The notes under the pieces are model-generated. The model had not been told where the DNA came from and did no database searches. It saw nothing but the letters and a program-made list of their open reading frames with translations. Positions 35,678-44,410 of a stretch of 64,000 nt of DNA are shown here, piece after piece. Location of the stretch: assembly GCA_021324855.1 (NCBI GenBank), contig JAJPIG010000012.1:1-64000 (forward strand). The letters run 5' to 3'. Source of the DNA: Pseudomonadota bacterium. GTDB lineage: Bacteria > Desulfobacterota > Binatia > Binatales > Binataceae. A program made the translations under genes and the position numbers. Every line of letters starts with the position of its first letter. The first letter of the stretch is position 1.

Positions 35678-36472
35678 ATGGCATCACGATTGACTTCTTC
35701 GCAGATCAATACGATTGCGAAACGCCTGCTCGACGCCGAGGAAAAACGCGCGCCGATTCCGCCGCTTACCGCTGAGTTTCCGGAGCTTGCGGTCGAGGAC
35801 GCCTATGCGATTCAGCTCGCCGTCCTCGAAGTCAAGAAATCTCGTGGCGAGGTCGTCTATGGCCGCAAAGCAGGCCTTACCAGCCAAGCGATCCAGAAAT
35901 TGTTCGGCGTCAACGAGCCTGACTTCGGCCATCTGTTGGCAAGCATGATGGTCGAGAGCGGCGCCGCGATTCCATCTTCCGAAGTGATTCAGGCGAAAGC
36001 GGAGCCTGAGATCGCGTTCGTGCTCGATCAGGATTTACGCGGACCGGGAGTGACCGCGCTCGATGTAATCGGTGCGACAAAGTACATCCTGCCGGTCCTC
36101 GAAATCATCGACAGCCGTATCGCAGATTGGAAGATCAAGCTCGGCGACACGATTGCGGATAACGCCTCATGCGGCAAGGTCGTAATCGGCGGTCCGGCAC
36201 ATCCGGTGACCGGGATGGACTTGCGGCTCATCGGGGTAGTGCTCGAGAAGAACGGCGAGGTGATCGCGACCGGCGCCGGGGCAGCGGCGCTCGGCAATCC
36301 CGCCATCGCGGTGGCATGGCTCGCGAACAAGCTTTCGACCTTCGATCAGTACCTTCGCAAAGGCGAATTGATTCTGCCCGGTTCGCTCACTTCGGCCTTT
36401 GATGCCAAGCCCGGCGATCATGTGCGGGCGACGTTCGATCGGATCGGCGTGGTCAGCGTACGTTTCACATGA
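35678..36472 (+). CDS. 2-keto-4-pentenoate hydratase family (MhpD/HsaE-like)
   Basis: A 264-aa member of the fumarylacetoacetate-hydrolase-fold hydratase/decarboxylase group. It adds water to the 2-hydroxydienoate released by the hydrolase to give the 4-hydroxy-2-oxo acid used by the aldolase. GRKAGLTSQAIQKLFGV, AEPEIAFVLDQDL and the C-terminal PGSLTSAFDAKPGDHVRATFD are characteristic. 4-oxalocrotonate decarboxylase is the close alternative. It begins 16 bases after the hydrolase with an AGGAG site. Confidence 0.9.
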   Translation: MASRLTSSQINTIAKRLLDAEEKRAPIPPLTAEFPELAVEDAYAIQLAVLEVKKSRGEVVYGRKAGLTSQAIQKLFGVNEPDFGHLLASMMVESGAAIPSSEVIQAKAEPEIAFVLDQDLRGPGVTALDVIGATKYILPVLEIIDSRIADWKIKLGDTIADNASCGKVVIGGPAHPVTGMDLRLIGVVLEKNGEVIATGAGAAALGNPAIAVAWLANKLSTFDQYLRKGELILPGSLTSAFDAKPGDHVRATFDRIGVVSVRFT

Positions 36473-36515
36473 TGATTGTAATATTTGCGCGGCGCCGCGC
36501 CTGCACCATCGAGCG

Positions 36516-36617
36516 ATGCCCAAGAATGCGTCTCCCAAGCCACGGCTGGTTATGAAAAACGCCGGCCGAAAAGCCGGCGTCAAGCTGGCGCCGCGCGGCA
36601 ACAAGAGCGGCTGTTAA
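36516..36617 (+). CDS. Possible 33-aa basic peptide
   Basis: The frame opens MPKNASPKPRLVMKNAGRK and ends NKSGC; nearly a third of its residues are Lys or Arg. It lies just after the hydratase gene. The ribosome site is weak. An eight-base-pair hairpin (36559-36580) lies within it and its stop sits in the loop of the next hairpin, so it may be chance inside a structured 3' region. Confidence 0.25.
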   Translation: MPKNASPKPRLVMKNAGRKAGVKLAPRGNKSGC

Positions 36618-36628
36618 GGCAGCCGCTC
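36605..36628. terminator. Hairpin between convergent genes
   Basis: GAGCGGCTG (36605-36613) pairs perfectly with CAGCCGCTC (36620-36628) around a six-base loop. There is no T-run. Its place between the hydratase and the convergent extradiol dioxygenase suggests a shared 3' end. Confidence 0.45.
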
Positions 36629-36644
36629 CTTCGGCTCGCAGTTC

Positions 36645-37547
36645 TTACAGCGCGCCGCGATGGGCCATGCCCATCGCCGGCTCGATGAACTCATGCCCCC
36701 ACATATCCTTGGTGTAATACTCGGTCTGATGCGTTGAGGGGCGAGCGCCGGCGCCGTACTCGATGAGCCATCCCGACGGATTACGCATGTAGAACGAGAG
36801 CATGCGATCGTTCGAATGCTTTCCGAGCGTGATCGCGATTGGCACGTTGCGCTGCTTCACGATCTCGTAGGTCATCCCGACGTCATCGATCTCGGTCACC
36901 TCGACCATCAAATGGTTGATGCGCTTCTCCATCGGTCCGAGGCCAAAAGCAATGGAATGATCGCGATCGTTACAGTGCATGAAGTAGGGCTTGATCGTCG
37001 GGCCGTTCGGAATTTGGAGCTTGTACTCGACGGTGCCACGCATCCCGAGCACGCGGCTGTAGAACTGCTGTGAGGCATCGACGTTGTCCGCGCGGATGAT
37101 GGTGTGGCCGATGCCGCCGGTGCCGGTGACGAATTTCCCGTACATCCGGCGGCCCGGATAAAACGGCTTGTGTGCGTCGATCCGCGGGCCATGGAAAATC
37201 TCGAGCGGATTGCCGGCCGGGTCCTCGAGTTTCAAAAGCCCGAGTACGTGACGTTCCGCGCAATCCTCCTCGGAGCCAACACGATACGGCACTTCCATCC
37301 GCTTGAGCTGCTTTTCCACTTCGTCGAGCTCATCGGGGCCGGCCACGCGCAGGCCAAGATAGGCGAGATCGTCCTTGCCGTTGGCGTGGAGCGTGATGCG
37401 ATGGTGCCATTCGTCCATCCTGAGGTAGAAACGGTCGCCTTCACCCTCGTCCAGCCATTCCATGCCGACCACTTCGGTCGCATATTCTTTCCATGCTTTG
37501 GGATCGCTGATGTAGACGCCGAGGTAGCCGAATTCCGTGATTGCCAT
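36645..37547 (-). CDS. Type I extradiol ring-cleavage dioxygenase (VOC fold)
   Basis: A 300-aa two-domain vicinal-oxygen-chelate enzyme of the BphC/NahC/HsaC kind, opening a catechol ring next to one hydroxyl. The iron ligands are His148 (GIGHTI), His212 (RINHLMVEV) and Glu263 (GWLIEYG). The N-terminal non-catalytic domain is also present. ATG 37547 (MAITEFGYLG) is chosen because family members begin so; an upstream ATG would add 11 residues. It is divergent from the flavin hydroxylase, which could make its catechol substrate. Bicyclic or biaryl substrates are likely for this subgroup; the exact one is unknown. Confidence 0.92.
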   Translation of the reverse strand: MAITEFGYLGVYISDPKAWKEYATEVVGMEWLDEGEGDRFYLRMDEWHHRITLHANGKDDLAYLGLRVAGPDELDEVEKQLKRMEVPYRVGSEEDCAERHVLGLLKLEDPAGNPLEIFHGPRIDAHKPFYPGRRMYGKFVTGTGGIGHTIIRADNVDASQQFYSRVLGMRGTVEYKLQIPNGPTIKPYFMHCNDRDHSIAFGLGPMEKRINHLMVEVTEIDDVGMTYEIVKQRNVPIAITLGKHSNDRMLSFYMRNPSGWLIEYGAGARPSTHQTEYYTKDMWGHEFIEPAMGMAHRGAL

Positions 37548-37682
37548 GAACCGAGCCTCCAATGCCGATCTTTCTCGCACGATTTTGCGCTGCTATCAAG
37601 CGTCCCGCTTGAGGCTCGATGCCGCGCGGGCGTTTTCCAAGCCCGCCCGTGATGCGATAGAAGTCATTCAGGAGTGCCCAAC

Positions 37683-38876
37683 ATGGCAGCATCGGCGCAG
37701 ACTTTTGGGACGGAAGAACATCCGACAATAACGACGGCCGAGATGGTCGAACGCGCCACCGCGCTGGTCCCTACGCTCCGCGAGCGCGCACAGTATTGCG
37801 AAGCGATTCGGCGCATCCCGGACGAGACCCGTGACGATTTCATCCGCAGCTCGATCATCCGCATCTCGCAGCCCGTCGCGCGCGGAGGGCTCGGCCTCGA
37901 CATGGATTCGGTCTACGAGGTCGCGATGGAACTCGGTCGCGGATGCGGCTCGAGCGCATGGATGGGCAGTTTCTGGCCGCTGCACAACTGGATGGTCGGG
38001 ATGTGGCCGAAAGCGGCGCAGGATGAGTACTGGGCCAACTCGCCCGACGTTCTTTCGTCGACGGCGTGGGACGTGGTCAATATCAAGGTGGAACCGGCGA
38101 GCGGTGGAATCCGGCTCTCAGGCCATTGGGACTACTCCAGCGGCATCGACCATGCCGCGTGGGCGATGGTCTTTGTGCCGGGGCCGCCGGTCGGAATGGC
38201 GTTGGTGCCGCGTAGGGATTTTCGAGTCGTTGACACCTGGCACGCGACGGGGCTGTGCGGCAGCGGCAGCAACGATTTGATCGTCGATGGGGCATTCGTT
38301 CCGGACTATCGCATCCTGAACATGGAGGCCGCTGCAAACGGTCAGAGCGCCGGCCGCGAGCTTTACGGCACTCCGTTCTATCGGCTGCCGCTCTACATGT
38401 GGCTCACTTATTCGCTTGCCGCGCCGCTGATCGGGATGGCGCAGGGCGCAGTCGAAGCGTTCGAAGACCTGATGCGGGAACGAGTGGAAGGAATCAGCGG
38501 CGCGCGGGCGGCCGAGCGCCCCGTGAATCATCTCAGGCTTGCCGAGTCATCGGCAGAGGTCGATGCAGTGCGCGTGCTGATGCGCCGCAATCTGCGTCAG
38601 TTGATCGATTGGGCGAATGCGGACGCAGAGATTCCGGTTAGCGAGCGGCTGCGCATCCGGCGCGACATCACCTTCGGCGGGATGCTCTGTAATCGCGCGG
38701 CGCGCCGTCTGTTCGAGGCTGCCGGCGCCCATTCGATTAAGCGCAGCGCGCCGCTCCAGCGCTTCGCGCGCGATGCGGAAGCGGCTATTCATTCGGGCGC
38801 CCTGGCCTGGGATTCGACCGGCGAGCAGTACGGTCGCGTGCGGCTCGGCCTCGCGCCGACCACGTTCTTCTACTAG
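37683..38876 (+). CDS. Acyl-CoA-dehydrogenase-fold flavin hydroxylase (HsaA/HpaH-like)
   Basis: A 397-aa group D flavin monooxygenase oxygenase component, which hydroxylates a phenol to a catechol using reduced flavin from a separate reductase. Family blocks are GGLGLDMDSVYEVAMELGRGCGSSAW, GHWDYSSGIDHAAW and WHATGLCGSGSNDL. ATG 37683 is nine bases after CAGGAG. With the divergent extradiol dioxygenase it matches the HsaA-HsaC pair of steroid ring degradation. No flavin reductase (HsaB) gene is nearby. It is convergent with the isomerase gene, three bases apart. Confidence 0.88.
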   Translation: MAASAQTFGTEEHPTITTAEMVERATALVPTLRERAQYCEAIRRIPDETRDDFIRSSIIRISQPVARGGLGLDMDSVYEVAMELGRGCGSSAWMGSFWPLHNWMVGMWPKAAQDEYWANSPDVLSSTAWDVVNIKVEPASGGIRLSGHWDYSSGIDHAAWAMVFVPGPPVGMALVPRRDFRVVDTWHATGLCGSGSNDLIVDGAFVPDYRILNMEAAANGQSAGRELYGTPFYRLPLYMWLTYSLAAPLIGMAQGAVEAFEDLMRERVEGISGARAAERPVNHLRLAESSAEVDAVRVLMRRNLRQLIDWANADAEIPVSERLRIRRDITFGGMLCNRAARRLFEAAGAHSIKRSAPLQRFARDAEAAIHSGALAWDSTGEQYGRVRLGLAPTTFFY

Positions 38877-38879
38877 CGC

Positions 38880-39482
38880 CTACGAGGCCGAGGATTCGTT
38901 CAGATACTCCTCGAGGAACTCGATTCGATCATTACCCCAGAACATCTGATCATCGACGGCGAAAATCGGCACGCCGAACACGCCGCGCGCCTTCGCCGCC
39001 TCGGTCTCGCTTTCGTATTGTTTGGCGATCGCGGGCTCGTCGATGCCGCGAAGCAATTTCTCCGGCGAGAGGCCGGCGGCGCGTGCGATGTCACTGAGCG
39101 TCTCGTCGAGGTCAGGATTTTTTCCGTGACCCCAGACCGCGTTGTAGGCCGCGTGCAGATACTCCATCTCGCGTCCCTGCGAGCGCGCCCACAGAAAACC
39201 GCGGTTGGCGCGCGCCGACTTCAACTCGGCGGGCATCGTGAACGGTACGCCATAGCGACGCGCCCATCGATTCAGATCAGCAATCAGCACCTTGAACTTC
39301 GCCGGAATGTTGCGATTGAAGGGCCCGTTGTTGCCCGCCGCGAAGCGTACCGCGACCAGGTCCACCGGATGATAGACGAAGGTCGCCCGGCCCTTGCAGC
39401 GCTTGATCACCTCCGGCAGATGAATCGAAGCGAGATAAGCATACGGACTCATCAGATCGAAATAGAAATCGACGGTCTTCAT
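38880..39482 (-). CDS. 2-hydroxychromene-2-carboxylate isomerase family (copy 1)
   Basis: A 200-aa DsbA-fold, GST-kappa-related isomerase. NahD-type enzymes use glutathione to convert 2-hydroxychromene-2-carboxylate to the benzylidenepyruvate in naphthalene degradation. Catalytic Ser12 lies in FYFDLMSPYAYL, and the C-terminal GVFGVPIFAVDDQMFWGNDR holds the cis-Pro and substrate loop. It is one of three homologues within 5.5 kb. It lies beside the hydroxylase/extradiol dioxygenase pair, so it could act right after ring cleavage. Confidence 0.9.
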   Translation of the reverse strand: MKTVDFYFDLMSPYAYLASIHLPEVIKRCKGRATFVYHPVDLVAVRFAAGNNGPFNRNIPAKFKVLIADLNRWARRYGVPFTMPAELKSARANRGFLWARSQGREMEYLHAAYNAVWGHGKNPDLDETLSDIARAAGLSPEKLLRGIDEPAIAKQYESETEAAKARGVFGVPIFAVDDQMFWGNDRIEFLEEYLNESSAS

Positions 39483-39560
39483 AAGCGCCTCATCTGACGA
39501 CGGATTCTCCGTTCCTTGTTTTCCAAAGTGAGGGTTGGGGAGCGGTCAATTGCCAGAAAA

Positions 39561-39594
39561 CCTCTCCCCGGCCCTTTCCTAGGATAAGGAGAGG
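39561..39594. repeat. Small intergenic inverted repeat
   Basis: CCTCTCC (39561-39567) pairs with GGAGAGG (39588-39594) around CCTAGG-containing sequence. This shape is often a dispersed intergenic repeat, but no second copy is seen in the window. Confidence 0.35.
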
Positions 39595-39610
39595 CAATGA
39601 CGAACACGCA

Positions 39611-39898
39611 TTACAGCCCCTCTACCGCGACGAGGTTGGCGACCGCCGCGCTCTGACGTTTCGCGATAAGCGGCTTGTATTCGGCCGAGTTGTACCAGCG
39701 TTTGAGCGCGTCCATCGAAGGAAACTCCAGCACCACCACGCTTTTCGGCGTCCAGTTGCCCTCCAGGACTTCGAAGCGCCCGTTGCGTACGATTGCCTTG
39801 CCGCCGTGCTGCGCAATCGTCGGGCCGACGGCGCGGCGATATTCTTCGAATCCGTTCTGATCTTTCACATCCAAGTCGACTATCAGATAGGCAGCCAT
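39611..39898 (-). CDS. DUF1330 family protein
   Basis: A 95-aa ferredoxin-like-fold protein: MAAYLIVDLDVKD, YRRAVGPTIAQHGGK, VLEGNWTPKSVVVLEFPS and the ending WYNSAEYKPLIAKRQ are the family signature. ATG 39898 is chosen because sequence upstream in frame is not family-like. The fold is that of ABM/EthD monooxygenases and isomerases, so a role in the catabolic cluster is possible, but DUF1330 function is unproven. Confidence 0.88.
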   Translation of the reverse strand: MAAYLIVDLDVKDQNGFEEYRRAVGPTIAQHGGKAIVRNGRFEVLEGNWTPKSVVVLEFPSMDALKRWYNSAEYKPLIAKRQSAAVANLVAVEGL

Positions 39899-40020
39899 GA
39901 GGTTTCTCCTTCGTGCTTGATGATGACCGCAGTTATCGGACGAATCGCCGCCAAAGTAAACCCTGACGCAAGCATCCTTGCAATGGACGGAATCAACGGT
40001 TGTAGGTATGGTGCGCCAAT

Positions 40021-40782
40021 ATGGCCATTTCGTCGAACAGCAACTTTGATGCGCTCGGACCAATCGCGGCGCGTGGCGGTTTTCTCGACGATTTCGAGGC
40101 GGTTGGACTCGCCCCGAATGAAGTGCCGTCGGCGATCGAACGCGATCGGCCGCATTTTGTCGCGCGTCCCGGTTTCTATCGAAAGCTCCTGCCGCTTCGT
40201 CTGGAGGGCGGACGCGTGTTTTCCGGCGGACGCTATCTGTTCGCGAGCTACGCTCAGGCGGTCGATTTTCGCCGCTGGATCGAGCAGGAGTTTCGTCTCG
40301 ACAACCGGCTCTTCTCCGAGCGTCCATGGGCGCGGGATCTGACCTGCGATCCGTTTCACGTGATCGGAGCGCATGACTTCAAGGACGTGCATCGATCGCA
40401 GACGGTGGTGCGGGCCGAGCGCTGGGCGTTCGAAGGCGAGCGCGGCGGCGCGCTCGATTCGGCCTGGCACGCACTTCGCGAGCGGGCAGAGGCGAGCGGA
40501 CTGGCAAGCGTATGGCTGTTCTTTTCGGACGAACGCCGCGAGGCGGCGGTCATCACGGTGGCCGACCGCATCGGCGCGCGGGATTTGGAGTCTCCCGACG
40601 AGGTGAGCCTGCGCGCGCTCGCGACGCGGCCGACCTTTGCCGAGGAATTCGCGCGCCAACCCTGGGCGCGCAAGACCTTCGATCGGACGAGCTGGGTGTT
40701 TACGCTCTGGTTTTCGCCCGACCACGTGCCGCTTCATCTCTGGCCGAACTCACCGCCGCTGCCGGGTTTGATGACGAGTTGA
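40021..40782 (+). CDS. Hypothetical protein, 253 aa
   Basis: Not recognised. It reads as real protein: no membrane segment, normal composition, and many conserved-looking Trp/Phe/His residues (FRRWIEQEFRLDNRLFSERPWARDLTCDPFHVIGAHDF; KTFDRTSWVFTLWFSPDHVPLHLWP). The first half may be an alpha/beta domain with a substrate pocket rich in aromatics. It stands alone on the plus strand between the DUF1330 gene and the luciferase-like oxidoreductase, both on the other strand. The ribosome site is weak. Confidence 0.7.
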   Translation: MAISSNSNFDALGPIAARGGFLDDFEAVGLAPNEVPSAIERDRPHFVARPGFYRKLLPLRLEGGRVFSGGRYLFASYAQAVDFRRWIEQEFRLDNRLFSERPWARDLTCDPFHVIGAHDFKDVHRSQTVVRAERWAFEGERGGALDSAWHALRERAEASGLASVWLFFSDERREAAVITVADRIGARDLESPDEVSLRALATRPTFAEEFARQPWARKTFDRTSWVFTLWFSPDHVPLHLWPNSPPLPGLMTS

Positions 40783-40821
40783 TCGATTCTCCTTCGGCTG
40801 CGAGCCGGGGCTGTGCTTTGT

Positions 40822-41925
40822 TCAGGTCCGACGTTCAAGCCAGCCGCGCACGGTCGGCATCAACTCGGTCGCGAAGAAGCGCATCGAGGCGGCAGCGGCT
40901 TCCAGAGCGATGCCGCCGCAATCGATATTGAGAATCAGCCCGTCCGGACGAAGCCGTTCGACCACGTGGCGGAGTTTCTCTTCGAGCGCCGGGCGATTGC
41001 CCCAGAAGGCCAGATGGCGCGGGAAATCCGACATCACCCGCTGCTCGCAGACGCCCGGATCGGACATCTCATCGAACATTTTGCCGATCTCCGGATAGGC
41101 GGCGTACTGCGCGCCGCAGCGCTCGGCGTACAGAAGCATGTTGCGCGCGAACACGCGCATTTGCATCGCCAGCGCCTTTGAGCCCATCGCGATCGCCGCG
41201 CGTTCATCCTTGAGGCCATAAAAATTCACGCCGAGCAGGACGGTCCCCTCCGCGTTCCATCGCTCGCGGTATTCCTCGCGATAGGCGCGCATCAGGCTTT
41301 CACACAGCTCGATTGGCGTGCCGAGATAGGCGGGAATCAATATACCGAAGCGACTCGCGACGGCTTCACTGACTGACGAGGGGCTGACCGACACCGCGAA
41401 GAAAACCGGCGGCGGCTTCTGGATGAATTGCGGCATCAGCTCGAAATCGCGCATTTTCCAGAATCGGCCCTCGATCGTATGGCGGCCCGCGGGGTGATCG
41501 AGGATGGCGCGGACCACACGGCAGAATTCTGATGCGCGTTCCTTCGATTCGTTCTGTTCGAAGCCCAGCCGCTCGTAGAGCCATGGATGGCCGCGACCGA
41601 GGCCCAGCATCACGCGTCCCTCGCTCAACACGTCGGCGGCGGCGAAGTCGGAAAGCGCGATCGCAGGATGATGAAACGGCGCGATTGTGATCGCAGTCAG
41701 GATCTTGATCCGCTCCGTGCGCGGCGCCTGGGCCAGGAACAACGCGAGCGGATCGGGCATCACCGAAAAGGTCGAATCAGGATGGTCGAGGCCGTAGCTC
41801 TGGGTGGTTGAAAAGAAGTCGAAACCGAGATGATCGGCAATCACGATCTGTTCGCCAAGCTCGCGATAGTAGGAGTGCGGATTGCGGCCGGGCGTCAGCG
41901 AGCCCTCGGTAAATAGTCCAATCAT
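40822..41925 (-). CDS. LLM-class (luciferase-like) flavin-dependent oxidoreductase
   Basis: A 367-aa TIM-barrel monooxygenase of the bacterial luciferase family that uses reduced FMN or F420. Typical blocks are LGFDFFSTTQSYGLD, ILTAITIAPFHHPAIALSDFAAADVLSEGRVMLGLGRG and SVSPSSVSEA. Start MIGLFTEGS at 41925 fits the family; an ATG 13 codons upstream is possible. It is downstream of the hydratase-aldolase (92 bases). A Baeyer-Villiger-like or hydroxylating step on a ring compound is a fair guess. Confidence 0.9.
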   Translation of the reverse strand: MIGLFTEGSLTPGRNPHSYYRELGEQIVIADHLGFDFFSTTQSYGLDHPDSTFSVMPDPLALFLAQAPRTERIKILTAITIAPFHHPAIALSDFAAADVLSEGRVMLGLGRGHPWLYERLGFEQNESKERASEFCRVVRAILDHPAGRHTIEGRFWKMRDFELMPQFIQKPPPVFFAVSVSPSSVSEAVASRFGILIPAYLGTPIELCESLMRAYREEYRERWNAEGTVLLGVNFYGLKDERAAIAMGSKALAMQMRVFARNMLLYAERCGAQYAAYPEIGKMFDEMSDPGVCEQRVMSDFPRHLAFWGNRPALEEKLRHVVERLRPDGLILNIDCGGIALEAAAASMRFFATELMPTVRGWLERRT

Positions 41926-42017
41926 CGAAAGTCGAGCCTGGTGTAACGGTATGCAGCCCAACATGCGACGGGCGCCCTCGACAGGCGCCCGTCACACGGA
42001 TTTTTCTTGCCGGATGA

Positions 42018-43007
42018 TCAGAAAATCGGCATCCGCTTATCGAGTTCGGCCCAGCGCTGGCCGGCGATGCGCGCGCCCTCGCGAATGTCCTCGGGCATCA
42101 CGTGATAGGGCGGGCGGCACGGCCCGACCTTCATCCAGCCCGCCGCCTGCATCCGCTCCTTCTCGATGCCGATGTTGTACATCGAGAATTCCTTGAAGCT
42201 GCCATGCGGAAAGAGGGTTTGTACGGTCTTGCCCATCTCGTCGTTGATCTTCTTGGCGCGGCTCCAGTCGCCGGTCTGGCGCGCCTTGGCCACCTCGTCG
42301 CGCAGCGCGATGGTCGGCTTGGGGCCGCAAACCGCGCCGCTGCTCCAGAAGGCGGTAACGAATTCGTCGACCCGTGCGCCGGCATAGTAGTCGAGCTCGA
42401 TCGGCATCAGGCGCACCCGCCGTTTCGAAAGGTCGATATTCTGCAGCAGGCCGGCGACGCCGATGTACTTGCACGAGACGACCTGCGGAATCTCGCCAAT
42501 CTGCGCCCAGAAGGCGTGCGGAAAATCGAACTTGAAGGCTTCGGGATTCGCGTAGACGCAGATCGCCATGTTGGGGCAAGCCTCGGCCACGTCCTTGTAG
42601 AAGCGCACCGCGGTCGCAACGCTCGGCGCGCACCACATCGGGATGCCGAGCATCGTGCCGTCCGCGCCGAGATCGGCCGCATACCGGGTCAGCGCGATGG
42701 TGTCGCGGGTGTTGAGCGTGGTGGTGCCGACGAAGCACGGGATGCGTCCGCGAACCGACTCGACCAGCGTCGCCATGAAGCGCTTCTTCTCGTCGAGCGT
42801 CAGCGTCGCGCCCTCGCCGAACGTGCCCATCGACAGCAGGCCGTCGATTCCGGCGCGAATCAGTCCCTCAATCGCGCGGGAAGTTTCATCCAAATCGAGC
42901 GTGTCGGTCATCCGCCAATCTTCGGCGCCCTCCTTGGCCGTGGTCGGCAAAATCACCCACGCCCCGTTTATATCTTTGGCCGTCAACAACTCGCGCTTGG
43001 TTGGCAT
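42018..43007 (-). CDS. Hydratase-aldolase of the DapA superfamily (NahE/PhdJ-like)
   Basis: A 329-aa Schiff-base aldolase close in length and motifs to trans-o-hydroxybenzylidenepyruvate hydratase-aldolase, which releases an aromatic aldehyde and pyruvate. The N-terminal GAWVILPTTAKEGAEDW and LSMGTFGEGATLT blocks are those of this subgroup rather than of DapA itself. Schiff-base Lys180 (VSCKYIG) and Tyr152 (VYANPEA) are present. It sits 24 bases after the second isomerase homologue, matching the NahD-NahE order of steps. Confidence 0.92.
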   Translation of the reverse strand: MPTKRELLTAKDINGAWVILPTTAKEGAEDWRMTDTLDLDETSRAIEGLIRAGIDGLLSMGTFGEGATLTLDEKKRFMATLVESVRGRIPCFVGTTTLNTRDTIALTRYAADLGADGTMLGIPMWCAPSVATAVRFYKDVAEACPNMAICVYANPEAFKFDFPHAFWAQIGEIPQVVSCKYIGVAGLLQNIDLSKRRVRLMPIELDYYAGARVDEFVTAFWSSGAVCGPKPTIALRDEVAKARQTGDWSRAKKINDEMGKTVQTLFPHGSFKEFSMYNIGIEKERMQAAGWMKVGPCRPPYHVMPEDIREGARIAGQRWAELDKRMPIF

Positions 43008-43031
43008 AGACGCCTCCTGTTTAAATTTTTA

Positions 43032-43661
43032 TTAACCGGCAGAGCTTTTGCTTTCACTCGAAGAACTGCGCAGAAGTTCCTCGAGCATCTCGAGTCGGTC
43101 ATTACCCCAAAAGAGTTCGCCGTCGACGAGGAAGCTTGGAACGCCAAAGACGCCGCGCTCGGACGCCTCGGCGATTTCGCGCTCGGCTTCTTTGCGGACT
43201 TCCTCGGAATCGATCGCGTTGATGAAGGCGTCGGCGGAAAACCCCGCCTCGGGAGCCAACTCCCGCAGCATCGCCTCGTTCATCTCGAGGCCTTCGCCCC
43301 AGATTTTCCGAAAAGCGGCGGCCATGTACTTGAGTTCGCTGCCGCGGCGGCGCGCGACGATGAAGCCGCGGCCGATGCGCGGCGGAATCGTATGGTCCAT
43401 GTGCGACACGCTCTCGGGTGAGACCAGCGGTACGCCATAGCGGCGCGCCCATCGAGCGAGGTCGGCGCGGAGATAGCGATACTTCGGAGGCAGCGCATGA
43501 TTGGGACGTCCGGTGGTTCCGGCGTTGGCTTTGATCACCTGGTTATCGACCACGTGATAGACGACATTCGAGTGATTGCGTTCGGCGAGCGGACCGATCT
43601 GAACGCTGGCGAGGTATGAATACGGGCTGAAGAAATCGAAATAGAAATGGATCTGCGTCAT
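43032..43661 (-). CDS. 2-hydroxychromene-2-carboxylate isomerase family (copy 2)
   Basis: A 209-aa NahD-like isomerase with Ser12 in FYFDFFSPYSYL and the C-terminal GVFGVPSFLVDGELFWGNDR loop. It lies between copy 3 (46 bases upstream) and the hydratase-aldolase on the same strand, most likely one transcript, so this copy is the best partner for the hydratase-aldolase. The C-terminus is Ser-rich (LRSSSSESKSSAG) and unlike copies 1 and 3. Confidence 0.9.
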   Translation of the reverse strand: MTQIHFYFDFFSPYSYLASVQIGPLAERNHSNVVYHVVDNQVIKANAGTTGRPNHALPPKYRYLRADLARWARRYGVPLVSPESVSHMDHTIPPRIGRGFIVARRRGSELKYMAAAFRKIWGEGLEMNEAMLRELAPEAGFSADAFINAIDSEEVRKEAEREIAEASERGVFGVPSFLVDGELFWGNDRLEMLEELLRSSSSESKSSAG

Positions 43662-43707
43662 GATCGTCCCCGTCGCCGCCGGCCTTCTGTCCTATGGATG
43701 CAGTGCC

Positions 43708-44328
43708 TTACGGGTGCACCGCGGCATTCGGATCGCGCAAATACTCCTCGAGGAAATCGATCCGGTCATTGCCCCAGAAAAGCTGATCCCCGGCGATAAA
43801 GGTCGGCACGCCGAAGACTCCGCGCGCCTGCGCCGCCTGATTCTCGCGGGCGTACTCGGCGATCGTATCAGGAGCATCGGCCCCTGCGGCCAACTCGGTG
43901 GGATCGAGGCCGGCTTTCGCCGCCACCTCCTTGAGTACCGCGTCGTTCGGTTCACGTCCTGATGCCCATAGCGAGGAGAAAGCAGCGTTCATATAGGGTT
44001 CGGCTGCGCCGCGCCGCGCGGCGCAGATGAAGCCACGGTTAAGCCGGGCGGCGGCCTTGAGATCGAAATGAGCGATGGTCTCCGGGAAGACTAGCGGGGC
44101 ATTGTATCGCGATGCCCATCGAGCCAGATCAGCCTTCAGGTAGCGCAACTTTTTCGGCAGCAGATGGGGGGCCGGACGGGTATTGCCAATTGCCTCTTTG
44201 GCCGCTTCGAGCTCGATGGCGTGAAAGGCCAGCTCAGCGCCGAATTCGTTGCGCAGGCGCGCCAGCCTGAATGTGGCCAGATAGCTGTAGGGGCTCAGGA
44301 AATCAAAGTAAAAGTCGACCTTCGCCAT
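43708..44328 (-). CDS. 2-hydroxychromene-2-carboxylate isomerase family (copy 3)
   Basis: A 206-aa NahD-like isomerase with Ser12 in FYFDFLSPYSYL and GVFGVPTFIAGDQLFWGNDR. It is the first gene of the run leading to copy 2, the hydratase-aldolase and the luciferase-like enzyme. It differs from the other two in the middle helical region, so different ring-fission products may be handled. An oxidoreductase of the DsbA/FrnE type is the general alternative, but the Ser in place of a CxxC argues against it. Confidence 0.9.
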   Translation of the reverse strand: MAKVDFYFDFLSPYSYLATFRLARLRNEFGAELAFHAIELEAAKEAIGNTRPAPHLLPKKLRYLKADLARWASRYNAPLVFPETIAHFDLKAAARLNRGFICAARRGAAEPYMNAAFSSLWASGREPNDAVLKEVAAKAGLDPTELAAGADAPDTIAEYARENQAAQARGVFGVPTFIAGDQLFWGNDRIDFLEEYLRDPNAAVHP

Positions 44329-44410
44329 CTTGTCCGCCAGTCCCCTCCGGTTACGAGGCAGAGACTAGCACGAAACGAACTCAAGCGGGCAGCGCACGAT
44401 GCGACCGTAA

